Source: Undaria pinnatifida (lineage: Eukaryota > Sar > Phaeophyceae > Laminariales > Alariaceae). Taken from it: a DNA stretch of 64,000 nt. The translations under genes and the position numbers were made by a program. The notes under the pieces were generated by a model, which was given only the letters and a program-made list of their open reading frames with translations, was not told where the DNA came from and did not search any database. Shown in pieces: positions 43,453-54,200 of this stretch. Each line of letters opens with the position of its first letter. Position 1 is the stretch's first letter. The stretch covers positions 15,393,625 to 15,457,624 of the forward strand of contig JABAKD010000016.1 of the NCBI GenBank assembly GCA_012845835.1. Direction: 5' to 3'.

Positions 43453-44518
43453 GACCACTTAAGAGGATTAAGGCTCGATAAGTAGGAAAAAGGTTTCAAA
43501 CTCGACGAGTTCGATACGTATGAACCCGAGGGCGACTAACTTTTTCGCGAGCTGATTTGAATTTTTTCTTGACGGATTATTTTGCATATATTAGCTGAAT
43601 TTTGGTACTTTCAAGAGTGCATGATATTTACTTTCAAGAGTGCATGATATTTAGGGAGGCAAGTAACTGTTTCTTGACTTTTGAAATAATACTTTTTCAC
43701 GATTGCGTTGTCTAGTATGGCATTATTTTGCGCTGGATTTGAGCAATTGGAATCTGAATGGATTTTTAGTATGTACCCAGACGGGAGGCATTTGTCTAAT
43801 TCGAGAGTGAGTTTTAAGATTACTGTCCGATCACACTTGTAGGCAGCCCTATTCTATGGAGCTGACAACCGTTTTGTAAGGAAGGCTGAATGCTGATTAT
43901 AGGGCCGACGTTTGAGTTTTCGAATTTTGGAATTTGGATTTCAGATTTGAGTTTTCGGTCTATGGATTTCGGATTTGAATTTTTGTTTTGGACTTAGGTT
44001 TTTACGACTTAGATCTTAGGTTCGCGAAGAGTGAAGTTGGATACTGTCCCTGAATTGTGTCTCTAGATTTATGGAGTGCTTTTCAAGGACTATGGTGCTG
44101 CAATCTTTCTTTCTTGTCACAGTAGTACCGGGACGATATTGATTGACCGTGTTTTTCATTGAATCGTTTACCCTGATGATATGATATAGCATCATGCCAT
44201 ATCATTTACGAAGCAGGGAGGCTGTTGATTGTATGCTTGGATATAATACGGATATGATTACGGTTGAGTATGATAGGGGTTTCAAGTGATAGGTTGGCTG
44301 CATGGCAGCGGGATATCGGGATGGTGGAAGTACTCTGCCTATTTAGCCGCTTTTTCTTCCTGGCGAGTGCAATCTACGCTGCGCCTTGGCTAGGAGCAAC
44401 ATAATATATATATGTACGTATTTTACTTGTCTTCATACCGGCGGTGATTCCACTACCCCACTACTGTTCGCTCAACGGGTAAGCCCTCTACGCTTCGTAG
44501 GGATCAACAAACACGAAG

Positions 44519-45924
44519 GCATATCATTTTACAAGCATATCACTTCCCGCCTCTGCGCTCCACTCTGTAGAGCGTACAGAATTGCGTTGCCTCATACTGT
44601 TCTCGGTTGTAGCGGCCGCAGCTTGTTGGAAGTTGAACACCCGAACCTCCGTCGTAATAGAACTCGTTTCTACAAAAAAAAGATAAGATAGTTTAACTGT
44701 ATTCACTTGTGTTAGTTGCACGCTGCTGGTGGTTGCCCGTGGACGTTCGCTTTGTTTATTTTTTAAGCGGAAAACGCGTCTTTCTCAGGACCTAGGTACC
44801 ATTACTTAAGACCGGTGGTGTCTTCCTGCTCGGAAAGCCTTTTCAACCCAATTACCGCACCCGGTGCGTTCTCCGTTGCTAGTCACTGCTATCAGTTTTT
44901 GTTTTTGTTTTGCGAATACGACGGAGCACCGGTAACTGTTACAGTCGTGACCGATACTTAACTTTGATAGTAGAGTATTGCGTCGATCACGTGTTTGGCG
45001 ACGCCCTATGAAACGTATTCCCCAATGTCAAGCGGGATATGATATCTGAAAACGGACATTCGCGTGTTGTTTGTCTGTCCGACCTATCAATTTCACTCCA
45101 GACATGACCCTCGCAATTCCCCTCTGGACGTTCCCGAACGATGTACGCATTTCCCCTCTGAACGCTCCGGAACGATGTACCCTGGGAGGGACTTAGTCCT
45201 GGTGGATCGAGGGGGTAGGGCCCGGAGGATATGGACGCACCTATTCGTAGTTGTTTGTTGGGTTCGGTGTTTTGCGCTTTTACTTTTGGAGGTCTGGACT
45301 TTTCCTTTTCTCATAATATTTTTGACTGTCGACGCTACGCTGTGCATATGGTCGGATGGAAAATGAAATATATAGTACAAGGAGCGTGTTCCGCCGCTAA
45401 GTTGGATATTTTTTTGGGGGGGGTTCGTGAAGTCTTACCATCTACCCCCCAACCCACGATTTTTTTTCGGCATGATCCTGTGATGAAGTAATTAAGCTAT
45501 GTTGTGTAATTTTTGAGGAAAAATCGTTCGTCTTGCCCGGTTTTCAACGAATACTAGTACTTTCCGGTGGCTAATGTTCGAAACGCAGAAAGCGGGGATG
45601 GTACCGATTTTTTCCCGGAATTAGCTCGGATGAAGCTGAAAGTTTGTGCTTAAGATCATTTCGGGGCGGGAATGACGAATCCAGAGTCGAACTTTTCCAA
45701 CTTTGATTCAGTGCAAGGATATTGCGACTTGAAGTGCGGATTGGTTTTTTATCGCCGCCGCCGCAAAAACGTTCAGGAAATAAATGCTCTTTTCCTACTT
45801 TGCCCTTACCTAGCCCTCTCTTCGTTGAGGGTGGCACCAGTGACAAGTCGAACACCTCGCGCGCGATGTAGAACCCACGTATGTTTGACCGTGTGCTGGT
45901 TCGCATCGGCATACATCATACTAT
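44519..45924. other. Non-coding stretch, nothing recognised
   Basis: Only short frames without family resemblance. A small repeat (TTCCCCTCTGGACG then GAACGATGTAC, twice at 45117-45182) is the only structure noted. Confidence 0.45.
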
Positions 45925-46300
45925 TGCTGACGCAATTCATGCCTCCGCCAGAAAAATTTACTCGGAGTAAAAAATATGAAATCCGGAGTCACTCTACGAC
46001 GTGCCAGGTCCATATTGGTCCATACGTCTCACTACTTGCGTCTGAAGAACCGACTACACCGCATGCCACCCAGAAAAGACTACCCCGTATAAATTAAACG
46101 TAGTGCCTATCATTACGCATACGTACGAAATACTCAAGTCAATTGGAAAAACAAAGGAAAGAGAAGGAAGAACAGAAAACAAGGAGAAAAATAAGAGGAA
46201 AAGAAAAAAAAAGAAAAGGAGCCTGTCCTCTGACCACGGGCTTGATTACGCGAGTAAATGTGAGAACAACAACAACAACAACAGCAACAGCAGCAACATG
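45925..46300 (+). mobile_element. LINE copy I with 5' inversion (twin priming)
   Basis: The right part, 46218-46300, is the LINE 3' end in plus orientation (GAGCCTGTCCTCTGACCACG ... GTGAGAACAACAACAACAAC). The left part, 45925-46217, is an upstream piece of the same 3' UTR and pyrimidine tract but inverted (GCTGACGCAATTCATGCCTC ... CTCAAGTCAATTGG, then a purine tract). The roughly 90 bp between the two pieces in other copies is missing. An inverted 5' segment joined to a sense 3' end is the known product of twin priming during target-primed reverse transcription. Confidence 0.8.
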
Positions 46301-47624
46301 ATGCCTGAACAGTGGCCTTTCGCGGTAACCGCTGGTCCACTGGGCACTGCCCGTCCAACACACTTCAAGGCACCGTCCGGGCACGAGTTTTTGTCTGGCC
46401 AACGAGTGGCTCTACCCCCACTAATTCGGCGAACGAAGCGGAATCGAGTGGCGACGTAACCCCCCCAAGAAAAAGTTCGGGAATGCGGGGGAAGAAAAGT
46501 TCGATCCGAAGGGGAACTTTTTTTTTTGTTTTTTATTTTTTAGACGGCGTTGTTTTGGGCGTTTGGAAGCTAATGTAAGAATGTCGGGACAGTCGGGAGT
46601 TTGGCGGAACGAAGAGGAAGTAGCGGAGACCAGGCAGTAGGGGTGCGTGGTTCCACGGGAAGGAATGGCGGGAAAAACAGGAGGACCTCAGCAACAACAG
46701 GAGTGTACAGCAGCAGCACAGCCGCAGCGAGTACCGGATACGACAACAGGTAGAGGTAGAAAGAAGTAGCGCCCACGCAGCAGCGACAGCAGCAGCAGTA
46801 GCAGTAGGGGGGAGATTGACGGCAGGAGCATAGGGGTAGAGAGGCAGCCCCGGCAGACACCGATCGCAATCTTCCACCCATCCACCCGATTGCTTCACGA
46901 GCAGGACGGCTAAAGCGGGGGAGGGAGGGAAGGGGCGAGAGGAGGAACGGAAGGAAGTTCAGGGGTTAATTCCTTCTCCTTCCTCCGTTGTTTGTTTGTT
47001 TGGGTTTTCTTCGGGGGGGGGGGGGGCTTCTGGTTGTTGAGGTCATTTGTCGGAGTAGACGGCAGGTTACCCGCGTGCAATAGCCGGGAGAGGGAGCGGG
47101 GGAGGGGGGGGGGGGGGCAGGGGAAACGGGACGAGGGAGGGCCGCCAGTTTCCACCCCCCCTCCCCAGCGGAAAATGCCATGATATTGACGAACACGCAA
47201 ATATTCATGAAGAGGAGACCAAAACTACGAAGTCCATTTTTTTTCTTCTTTTTTGAAGCCTGGAGAGGCCATTCATATTAACCGCGGAACCTGGCAAGGT
47301 TCCCCTTCGGGGTGGGGTTGACTTGATATCCCGGGGGTATCGCAAGTCAAAAAGAAGGAGCACGTTCTAATGATATGCGCGGGTGTGAGCTACACAGAAG
47401 TACTATTATACTGTTTTCGCAGCTTGACATACTGCACGCCACTATTAATACAGCGACGGATATCGATAAAGCTGGCACACGCCAACATCGCTCCTTGGCT
47501 GCCCGGTGCGTTGGGCTATCTGTAGCTCACTCGAACACTCTGATATTGCGATCCGCCCTCTCTACGAGGGTTACGGAAATCCATGCACAGCGAAATGGCA
47601 CCTAATGCTTTAACTTTAGCTAAA
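46301..47624. other. Low-complexity non-coding stretch
   Basis: CAGCAG-rich DNA (46680-46810) and poly-G runs (47014-47027, 47101-47117) produce misleading frames. 47318-47350 is a near-perfect 33-bp palindrome (TTGACTTG...CAAGTCAA arms). No gene is supported. Confidence 0.5.
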
Positions 47625-47985
47625 GTAGCAACTCAGATCCGGGGTCGCAACGCGGGCCCTCCTCCCTCCTCCCGACCACACAGTACGTGCCTTCATTTTT
47701 ATCGCGAGAAGAACTCAGCATTTTCTTCCCTGGTCGACTCGCGTCCAATTGTGCGTAGCCACGCTGCTAGGCGCTCTGTCAGAGGCTAGCAGCTGTTGCA
47801 TCAGCGAGCAGCAGCAGCAGCAGCAGCGAGCAGCAGCATGTAAAAATATATGATGGTAGTTGATCCTTTCTTTGCCTTTTTTTTCAAAACGAAGTGAAAT
47901 CTCACCACGGTGCGAATCGAACCCAAGGACCAACGCTAGCTAGATAGAGTAGTATTCGAAGGTAACCACTAGACCACCGGGGCGA
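47625..47985 (-). mobile_element. SINE family 2, copy 2
   Basis: On minus, head ATCGCCCCGGTGGTCTAGTG with the A-box-like TGGTCTAGTGGTT, then GGGTTCGATTCGCACC as B box. The body carries CGACCAGGGAAGAAAATGC and ends near GACCCCGGATCTGAGTTGC. An expanded CAG tract (47806-47835 on plus) sits inside. It shares body and head with 14732-15063. Confidence 0.72.
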
Positions 47986-48032
47986 TAGACCGGTTACAAA
48001 AAAAAACAAACTTTTCTTGTCTCCAATCGGAT

Positions 48033-48243
48033 GTGACTCCTACTCCTACTCCTACTCCTACTCCTACTACTCCTACTCCTACTCCTACTCCTACTCCTAC
48101 TACTCCTACTACTCCTACTCTTACTCCTACTCCTACTCCTCCTCCTACTCCTACTCCTACTCTTACTCCTACTCCTCCTCCTCCTCCTACTACTACTACA
48201 ACTACTACTACTACTGCTACTACTGCTACTACTGCTACTACTG

Positions 48244-48303
<60 letters not shown>

Positions 48304-49132
48304 CTACTCCTACTCCCACTCCCACTCCTATTCCTACTGCTACTACTACTGCTACTGCTACTGCTACTACTGCTACTGCTACTGCTACTACTCCGCTACC
48401 GCTACCGCTACCGCTACCGCTACCGCTACCGCTACCGCTACCGCTACCGCTACTGCTTCTGCTGCTGCTGCTGCTGCTACTCCTACTGCTACTGCTGCTG
48501 CTACGGCTGTTGCTACGGCTACGGCTACGGCTACGGCTACCGCTACGGCTACGGCTACGGCTACGGCTACCGCTACCGCTACGGCTACGGCTACGGCTAC
48601 GGCTACGGCTACGGCTACGGCTACGGCTACGGCTACGGCTACGGCTACGGCTACGGCTACGGCTACCGCTACTGCTACCGCTACCGGTACCGCTACCGCT
48701 ACCGCTACCGCTGCCGCTACCGCTACCGCTGCCGCTACCGCTACCGCTACCGCTACCGCTACCGCTACCGCTACCGCTACCGCTACCGCTATCGCTACCG
48801 CTACCGCTACCGCTACCGCTACCGCTACCGCTACCGCTACCGCTATTGCTACCGCTACCGCTACCGCTACCGCTATTGCTACCGCTACGGCTACCGCTAC
48901 CGCTATCGCTACTGCTACTGCCTGTTACTGCTACTGCTACTGCTACTGCTACTGCTACTGCTACTGCTACTGCTACTGCTACTGCTACTGCTACTGCTAC
49001 TGCTACTGCTACTGCTACTGCTACCGCTACTGCTACTGCTACTGCTACTGCTTCTGCTACTGCTACTGCTACTGCTACTGCTACTGCTTTTGCTACTGCT
49101 ACTGCTACTGCTACTGCTACTACTACTGTTAG
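48033..49132 (+). repeat. 1.1-kb CTA-anchored hexanucleotide satellite with block structure
   Basis: Almost every hexamer is CTACNN or CTA-rich. Blocks run in order: TACTCC repeats (48033-48190), pure TAC triplets (48190-48300), TACTGC/TACTAC mix, TACCGC (48393-48455), TACGGC (48515-48665), TACCGC again (48666-48910), and TACTGC (48911-49120). The plus strand has no stop in any frame across most of it, so long frames (for example 48033-49406) are by-products, not genes. Confidence 0.92.
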
Positions 49133-49522
49133 TGGTAGTGTGGATATCCCGAATATGAGACTGGGGGATATTTTTTTTCACGAACGCTTGTTTGTGATAG
49201 TTGCCCCTCGCTTTCAACTTTCCACGCGCGACCCAGAAGAAGTCTGTCATCAATATTATAAGTCAATCGACATCATAATAATCAAGAGAAAGGACACGAT
49301 CCATGATACTTCGAAGTATTGTATATCCCAAAAGAGACGAACAGCGAAGTACCTACCTACCCCAGCTGCGTCCCAGGAAGAAGACCCTCTAAAGCTTAAC
49401 AGTTGACGTCGCCGGTCTTGGCGTAGCAACCCCCCACGCTGTAAGTAAAGCAGAAGAACGAGAAGAAAAAGCACCGCCGAGCGAGGTATATCATAATATT
49501 AGACTAGTACCAGAGGTACTAA
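49133..49522. other. Non-coding stretch, nothing recognised
   Basis: Flank between the satellite and the MITE. No gene or known repeat was recognised. Confidence 0.45.
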
Positions 49523-50323
49523 GGCCATTTCTTATGCAGTCGGATTTATTTGTCAGTCGAAAACGGCCTTTTTCGACTGAAGCCCAAATCGGGCTTTGTT
49601 ACGCAGTCGAAAAAGGGCTTTTTCGACTCAACTTTTTTCGACTGAGAATTCCGACTGGCGGATCCAGTCTAAAAACTCGACTTTTTCGACTGGATTCTCA
49701 GTCGAAAAACTCAGTCGAAAAAGTGTTTACACGTGTTTTTTTAACCGATCGCATCGCCCATCCCACCACCAAACACACGGCCACACGGCCACACGGCCAC
49801 ACGGCCATACACCCACACCAAGTACCACAATGCATTATCATACAATGCGCTGACGCTGGCTTGGCTATCCCAGCTGTTGCTTCTCGCAGCAAGTCAGCGT
49901 GGCGCATTCCTAGTTTTGCGCGCCAGCAGCGTGTATCACACGACGGCAGCAGCGCGCGGTCTCGATTCCATGCTGCCAACAACGGCTGCGCCTGCTGTAG
50001 CTTTGGCGGCTCTCGGCTGAGTGCAACTCCACGAACGTAGCTTTGGCGGCTTTCGGCTAAGCCCAAAGCCACCAACTCGCTGGGACGAGGGTTCGCCGAG
50101 CCGTTGCTCGCGGAGAAAGCGCGAACCACAGAGCTGCCAACCGATTTCGACTGCTGTACAGCAGTACTCCCTCACACCAACCGCCTCTGGGAAGAGCACA
50201 AAAACTATAAAATCGACTCGACTCACGATCAAAAAAGAAGGACCAGAAGAATCCGGTCGAAAAAAAGTCCAGTCGAAAAGGGCCGTTTTCGACTGGCGGA
50301 ATCCGACTGCATAAGAAATGGCC
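49523..50323. mobile_element. MITE-like DNA transposon, 801 bp, TAA target duplication
   Basis: Terminal inverted repeats GGCCATTTCTTATGCAGTCG (left) and CGACTGCATAAGAAATGGCC (right) are flanked by TAA on both sides (49520-49522 and 50324-50326). TWA duplications are typical of PIF/Harbinger elements. The subterminal regions are packed with CAGTCGAAAA / TTTTCGACTG units in both orientations. The interior includes a CACACGGC minisatellite (49779-49806). No transposase is encoded, so it is non-autonomous. Confidence 0.85.
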
Positions 50324-50326
50324 TAA

Positions 50327-51125
50327 CAACCAGGTGGCAGGTACGTACCTTGTATGCAGTCTAAATAATATGGTGTGTGTTTGGGCAGGGGCGACGCGCG
50401 GTTTTTGTTTTTGTTCGCGGCCACTCCCTGTCCGCACTACATCACTACTTCTTATTAGCAGCGTACAGCAAGATGCCGGACCTTCACCCATCTTGGAAGT
50501 ATCTTGGAAGTTGTCCATCTTTAAAGAGCAACGTGTAGAGCTTTAGTGGGCGGCAGGAGGATGGCGAAACCACAACAGAGGATACTTCGGGCGAGATGCT
50601 CTGCTAACGTGTGCACGGCCCGTGTGTGTACCATCAGCAGATGGCGGACACTAGAGTGATGCACATTTTTGTACTGTACGAAGTAGGGATATTTTATGAT
50701 GAAACTGGAAAGCTGGCGTGGACTCGCGTACGTAAGTATACCGTCCAAGTGGTGGCTCTGTGCAGGAGTAGTCACACACGCACACGCGCACACACTTGAA
50801 GGGATTTAAACCAAGTGGGTCTCCGTGTGTCGTATCGCTCTTTCCTGATTTCAGAAGGGAGGCGGCGGCGGAGATGGGGCAATGCCTTCGGCGCGGGAAC
50901 CAGGGAGCGTCGAGAAGGAGCCTTCAAGGAGCACGCCGTCGCAGGTACGCCGACGTTTATATTGTAGCAGGATTTTCTTGCATGGATTGCAAGGGGCTCA
51001 TACATATGCATAGTCCCCCCATAGAAATACTTATCGACATTTCACCCGCAATGTCATTGTAGGTCCCTAGTGTTACAACAGCAGTAGTGAAAGGATACCG
51101 GCAACACTTCGTTGCAAACGTGCCG
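50327..51125. other. Non-coding stretch, nothing recognised
   Basis: No supported gene. A short CACACGCACACGCGCACACA-type dinucleotide tract lies near 50773-50790. Confidence 0.45.
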
Positions 51126-51205
51126 GTCGCCCCGGTGGTCTAGATGTAACTACGGTGCCTACGCTGAAGCGAGGTGAGGGGTTCGATTCCCGACGGTAAC
51201 ATTTT
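51126..51205 (+). mobile_element. tRNA-like SINE head upstream of the MULE gene
   Basis: CGGTCGCCCCGGTGGTCTAG at the start resembles the SINE family heads (A-box region). A perfect B-box GGTTCGATTCC follows at 51180-51190. The 5' and 3' ends do not pair into an acceptor stem, so I do not call a tRNA gene. A T run and 60-odd bases separate it from the first candidate ATG of the transposase-like gene. Confidence 0.55.
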
Positions 51206-51268
51206 TTTCTCTCGATGAATCGAAAAAGGTGAGAATTTGCCCGTGTGCCAAGAAAGCTGAAGCAGTTC

Positions 51269-54200
51269 ATGACCTTCTGTGGACGTTTCGCTCATCTGCT
51301 GTCATGTACCCTGGCCGTACAGGAACCATGGGTGTATAGCGCTGACGCGCTACAGACGGACCTGACACAGATCCCTACGGAGGGTAAGAACATGGACACC
51401 ATGGTGGAAGCGGTGAAGATCGTGTGCAAACAGCATGGAGCGAAGGTGGTGAAGAGCAGCTCTGAGAAACAGGCGGAGAAACAGGTGGCGTGCACGCTCT
51501 CTTGCGTGCATGGCATGCCGAACCGGCAAGGCAAGCGACGGGAGGCGGCGAACGGTGCGTAGGTGATGATGATGGGGTAGTAGCAGACGGCGAAGGGAAA
51601 AGGAGGAAGACTCCGGCAGTAGTGCCTCTCCGATAGGAATTTTGCCACGTTCGTTTTTTTTTATTTATTTTTTTGCGCTTCAGTGACTGCGACAATCACT
51701 ACATTTAGGTAGCCTGATTGGAGATTCAGGTAACAGAGTCACGTCGAGTATTCTGGAATTGATGTACCGTGAAACCCATGAATACTCGGCCGCACATGAT
51801 GGGGTGAAGTTGACCTGTTCACCTGTCCCGTCGGCCCTCCCTCCCCTTGCGCAGGAGGGAACAACCAGAAGCGACGGAGAAGTTCAAGCGGCAGAACCGG
51901 CTGCGATTGCAAGGTTGGTGTCGAATTCAGGTTGTAGCACTTGTACCGTCGTACATGTACGTATGTGTTATTCTCGGAGGATATAAATATAAGCGCCTTG
52001 GTCGGGTTTTGTCTTGGGCCTTGCGAACAAATAAACAAGATTTGACATGCAAGTCCCCGCACGTGGTGTGTCGAAATACTGGCAGTTTTTGGGTTGAATT
52101 GGATGTGGGGCCCCACATTGGATGGGTGGTGGGTCCAGAGTATGGCCTTGGGTTGTGTCAAGATGGGGTCCTTTTTTTCGTGAATCGTGATGGTATCTTC
52201 CTTGGGAACACGATGTATACGACGCGTTACTGAAGCGAACCCTACCTTGCTGCTGCGTCGTTTGTGGTGGCTATGGGTCAATGTCTGTCAGATAAACGTA
52301 CGATGGCCGGCTCAGAGCAGCGACAGCAAGTACCCGCGGATTACGACCATGCATCTGGAGCACAACCACGACGTCGACAGAGAGGCCGTCAACGCTAAAG
52401 AAGCACAGCTGGGGGCGTTGTCAACCCCGATGAAGGAGACCTCGGCAAAACTGACAGGTATGTTGTGCTATGTAGGGGGAGAGGTCGATAGGGGATAGTG
52501 TTATTGCCCTCCACGTTGGAGGCGGACAACATGGCAAGGCTCGCACAGGAGAGCAACTTGGACAATGGAGAGGTTCACCAATGCACTAGGTCGAGAGACA
52601 GATACTCCACGTACTCCGTTTTTTCCCTTGCATCCCATCCCACGGAGATCCAAGGTCCCCTCCGTTGAGTATTGTCCACCGCACGTCCGTGTTCGTCCGT
52701 TTGTGTCCGTGTCTTCGTGTGGTTTGTCTCCACTGCAGACGCGGGGATGCAACCGAGCGACCAAGCGGTCGTCCTAGAGGCTCTGCATGACCGAGCGGTG
52801 AACCCGAAGATGATGCAGAATGCCGTCGGTCAACATCGCCAGGGTGGACGCGAGTTCGACGCTCAAGATTTCTTGAAAAAGGTGCGATTTTTGTTGTCCT
52901 TGTCTGGCGTGTCGCGTGGAGCACGTATTGTCCGTGTGCGCGGCATGTGGAACACCACATGACGCACTTCTGAGGTAGTGGACCAACCTCTTCCCCTTGC
53001 CTGCCTACACTACTTTTTTCTTGCAGAAGATACGTTTTATTTTTTTGTCCTAGTCTGGCGTGTCGCGCGGAACACGTCTCGTCCGTGTGCGCGGCGTGTG
53101 GAACATACGACGCACTTGCGTAGGTAGCGAACCCACCTCTTACGCCTGCCTGCCTACGCTACATTCGAACGGTGTATGTTCTTAGTTTAGGTTCGGGAAT
53201 GCACAAAGGATGGAGGAGTGTACGACGTCAAGCTCGAGAATGGGCGCCTAACCCACTGTTTCTGGATAACAGCGGAGCAGGTGAGCGTGCTGACTGGACG
53301 TGGCGTTTTGATTAATGTCATGGCAGCAGTCATCGTCGTTCTGACCTGACATAATTACACGGACATTTTGTCGGCGCCTCGTGACCGGTGTGATCGGAAG
53401 ACCCTACGCTTTGAAGACGGGGTCGCACACGAACGCCCCCCACCCCCGCACTTTCGTACTGATCTTCCCGCCTTCCCCCGACGCGATGGTTTTTCACTTT
53501 ACGTCGTTGTCCTCTCGGGTGTTGAATAGGAAGTGCCATAGCCGTATTGGCGATACCCCAATATATTTCCGGACAGCCAACGGCGCGATGCTTTATGCTG
53601 CTTCCCGACCCCTCCTTCCCCCTCCCCCGTGTCGCGTGTGATTCGCCATGTACAGATATCCCTTGCGACCCGGTACGGCTCCGTCTTCTTGTACGATGAC
53701 ACGGCTGTCAAGAACCGTTACCGTCTTTCCCTCGGCCTCGGAGTCGTCATCGATGGAGAGTACTTCTCACGTATTGTCTTTCAGGCGCTCTTGTCGGACA
53801 CGAAGACGGACATGTTCACTTGGATGCTGGAGCAGTTCAAGGCGGCACGGGGGGCGGCTCCGGATGTCTTCCTGCAAGATGCGGACGCGGCCATGACCCT
53901 TGCGGCGGAGGAGGTTTTCGAGGACGCGAAAAAACGGCGATGCGCGTGGCACCTCGGCCAGAACATCACCAAGAACATCAAGGTTGTGCTGGGTTCGACC
54001 TTCCAGGTGAGAGACTAGGATACTGCATTTTTTAACGTCTTTATTTTTCTTCCGACGGGTATTTACCCTACTTTCTCATTTTGCGCCAGCGGCACGCGAG
54101 TCATCGCAGGGCGCGTACGTGAACTATGCGTCTTTTTCATTGCTTGTGTCATCGGGGCGTCGAGTGTTCGTACGGTTAGGGCTTCCATTGGTGTTTTGGA

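Larger units (their letters stand above)
41403..44513 (+). mobile_element. Ty1/copia element 2, internally deleted, with target duplication
   Basis: LTRs 41403-41789 and 44223-44513 begin TGTTGATT and end GGATCAACAAACA. The element is flanked by the 5-bp duplication CGAAG (41398-41402 and 44514-44518). A polypurine stretch (GCAGGGAGG) precedes the 3' LTR. The 5' LTR is about 95 bp longer because of an internal tandem duplication (the segment with CACGCTGCGCCTTGGCTAGG is present twice). The interior lacks gag, protease and integrase and keeps only RT/RNase H remnants followed by about 1.3 kb of non-coding DNA. It is non-autonomous and defective. Confidence 0.88.

Noticed and set aside
46533-46898. 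Cys/Leu/Ala-rich minus-strand frames
   Set aside because: They are caused by a CAGCAG-type low-complexity tract. No domain or plausible neighbouring exons were found.
48033-49406. 457-codon plus-strand frame and overlapping 371-codon frame with Thr-Pro, Ala-Thr or Leu-Arg repeats
   Set aside because: The whole length is a hexanucleotide satellite with no stop-forming hexamers, so open frames arise automatically. There is no start context or non-repetitive domain.
51126-51205. Possible tRNA gene (GGTCGCCCCGG ... GGTTCGATTCC)
   Set aside because: The ends do not pair as an acceptor stem, and similar heads occur in SINE copies, so I treat it as a SINE head.
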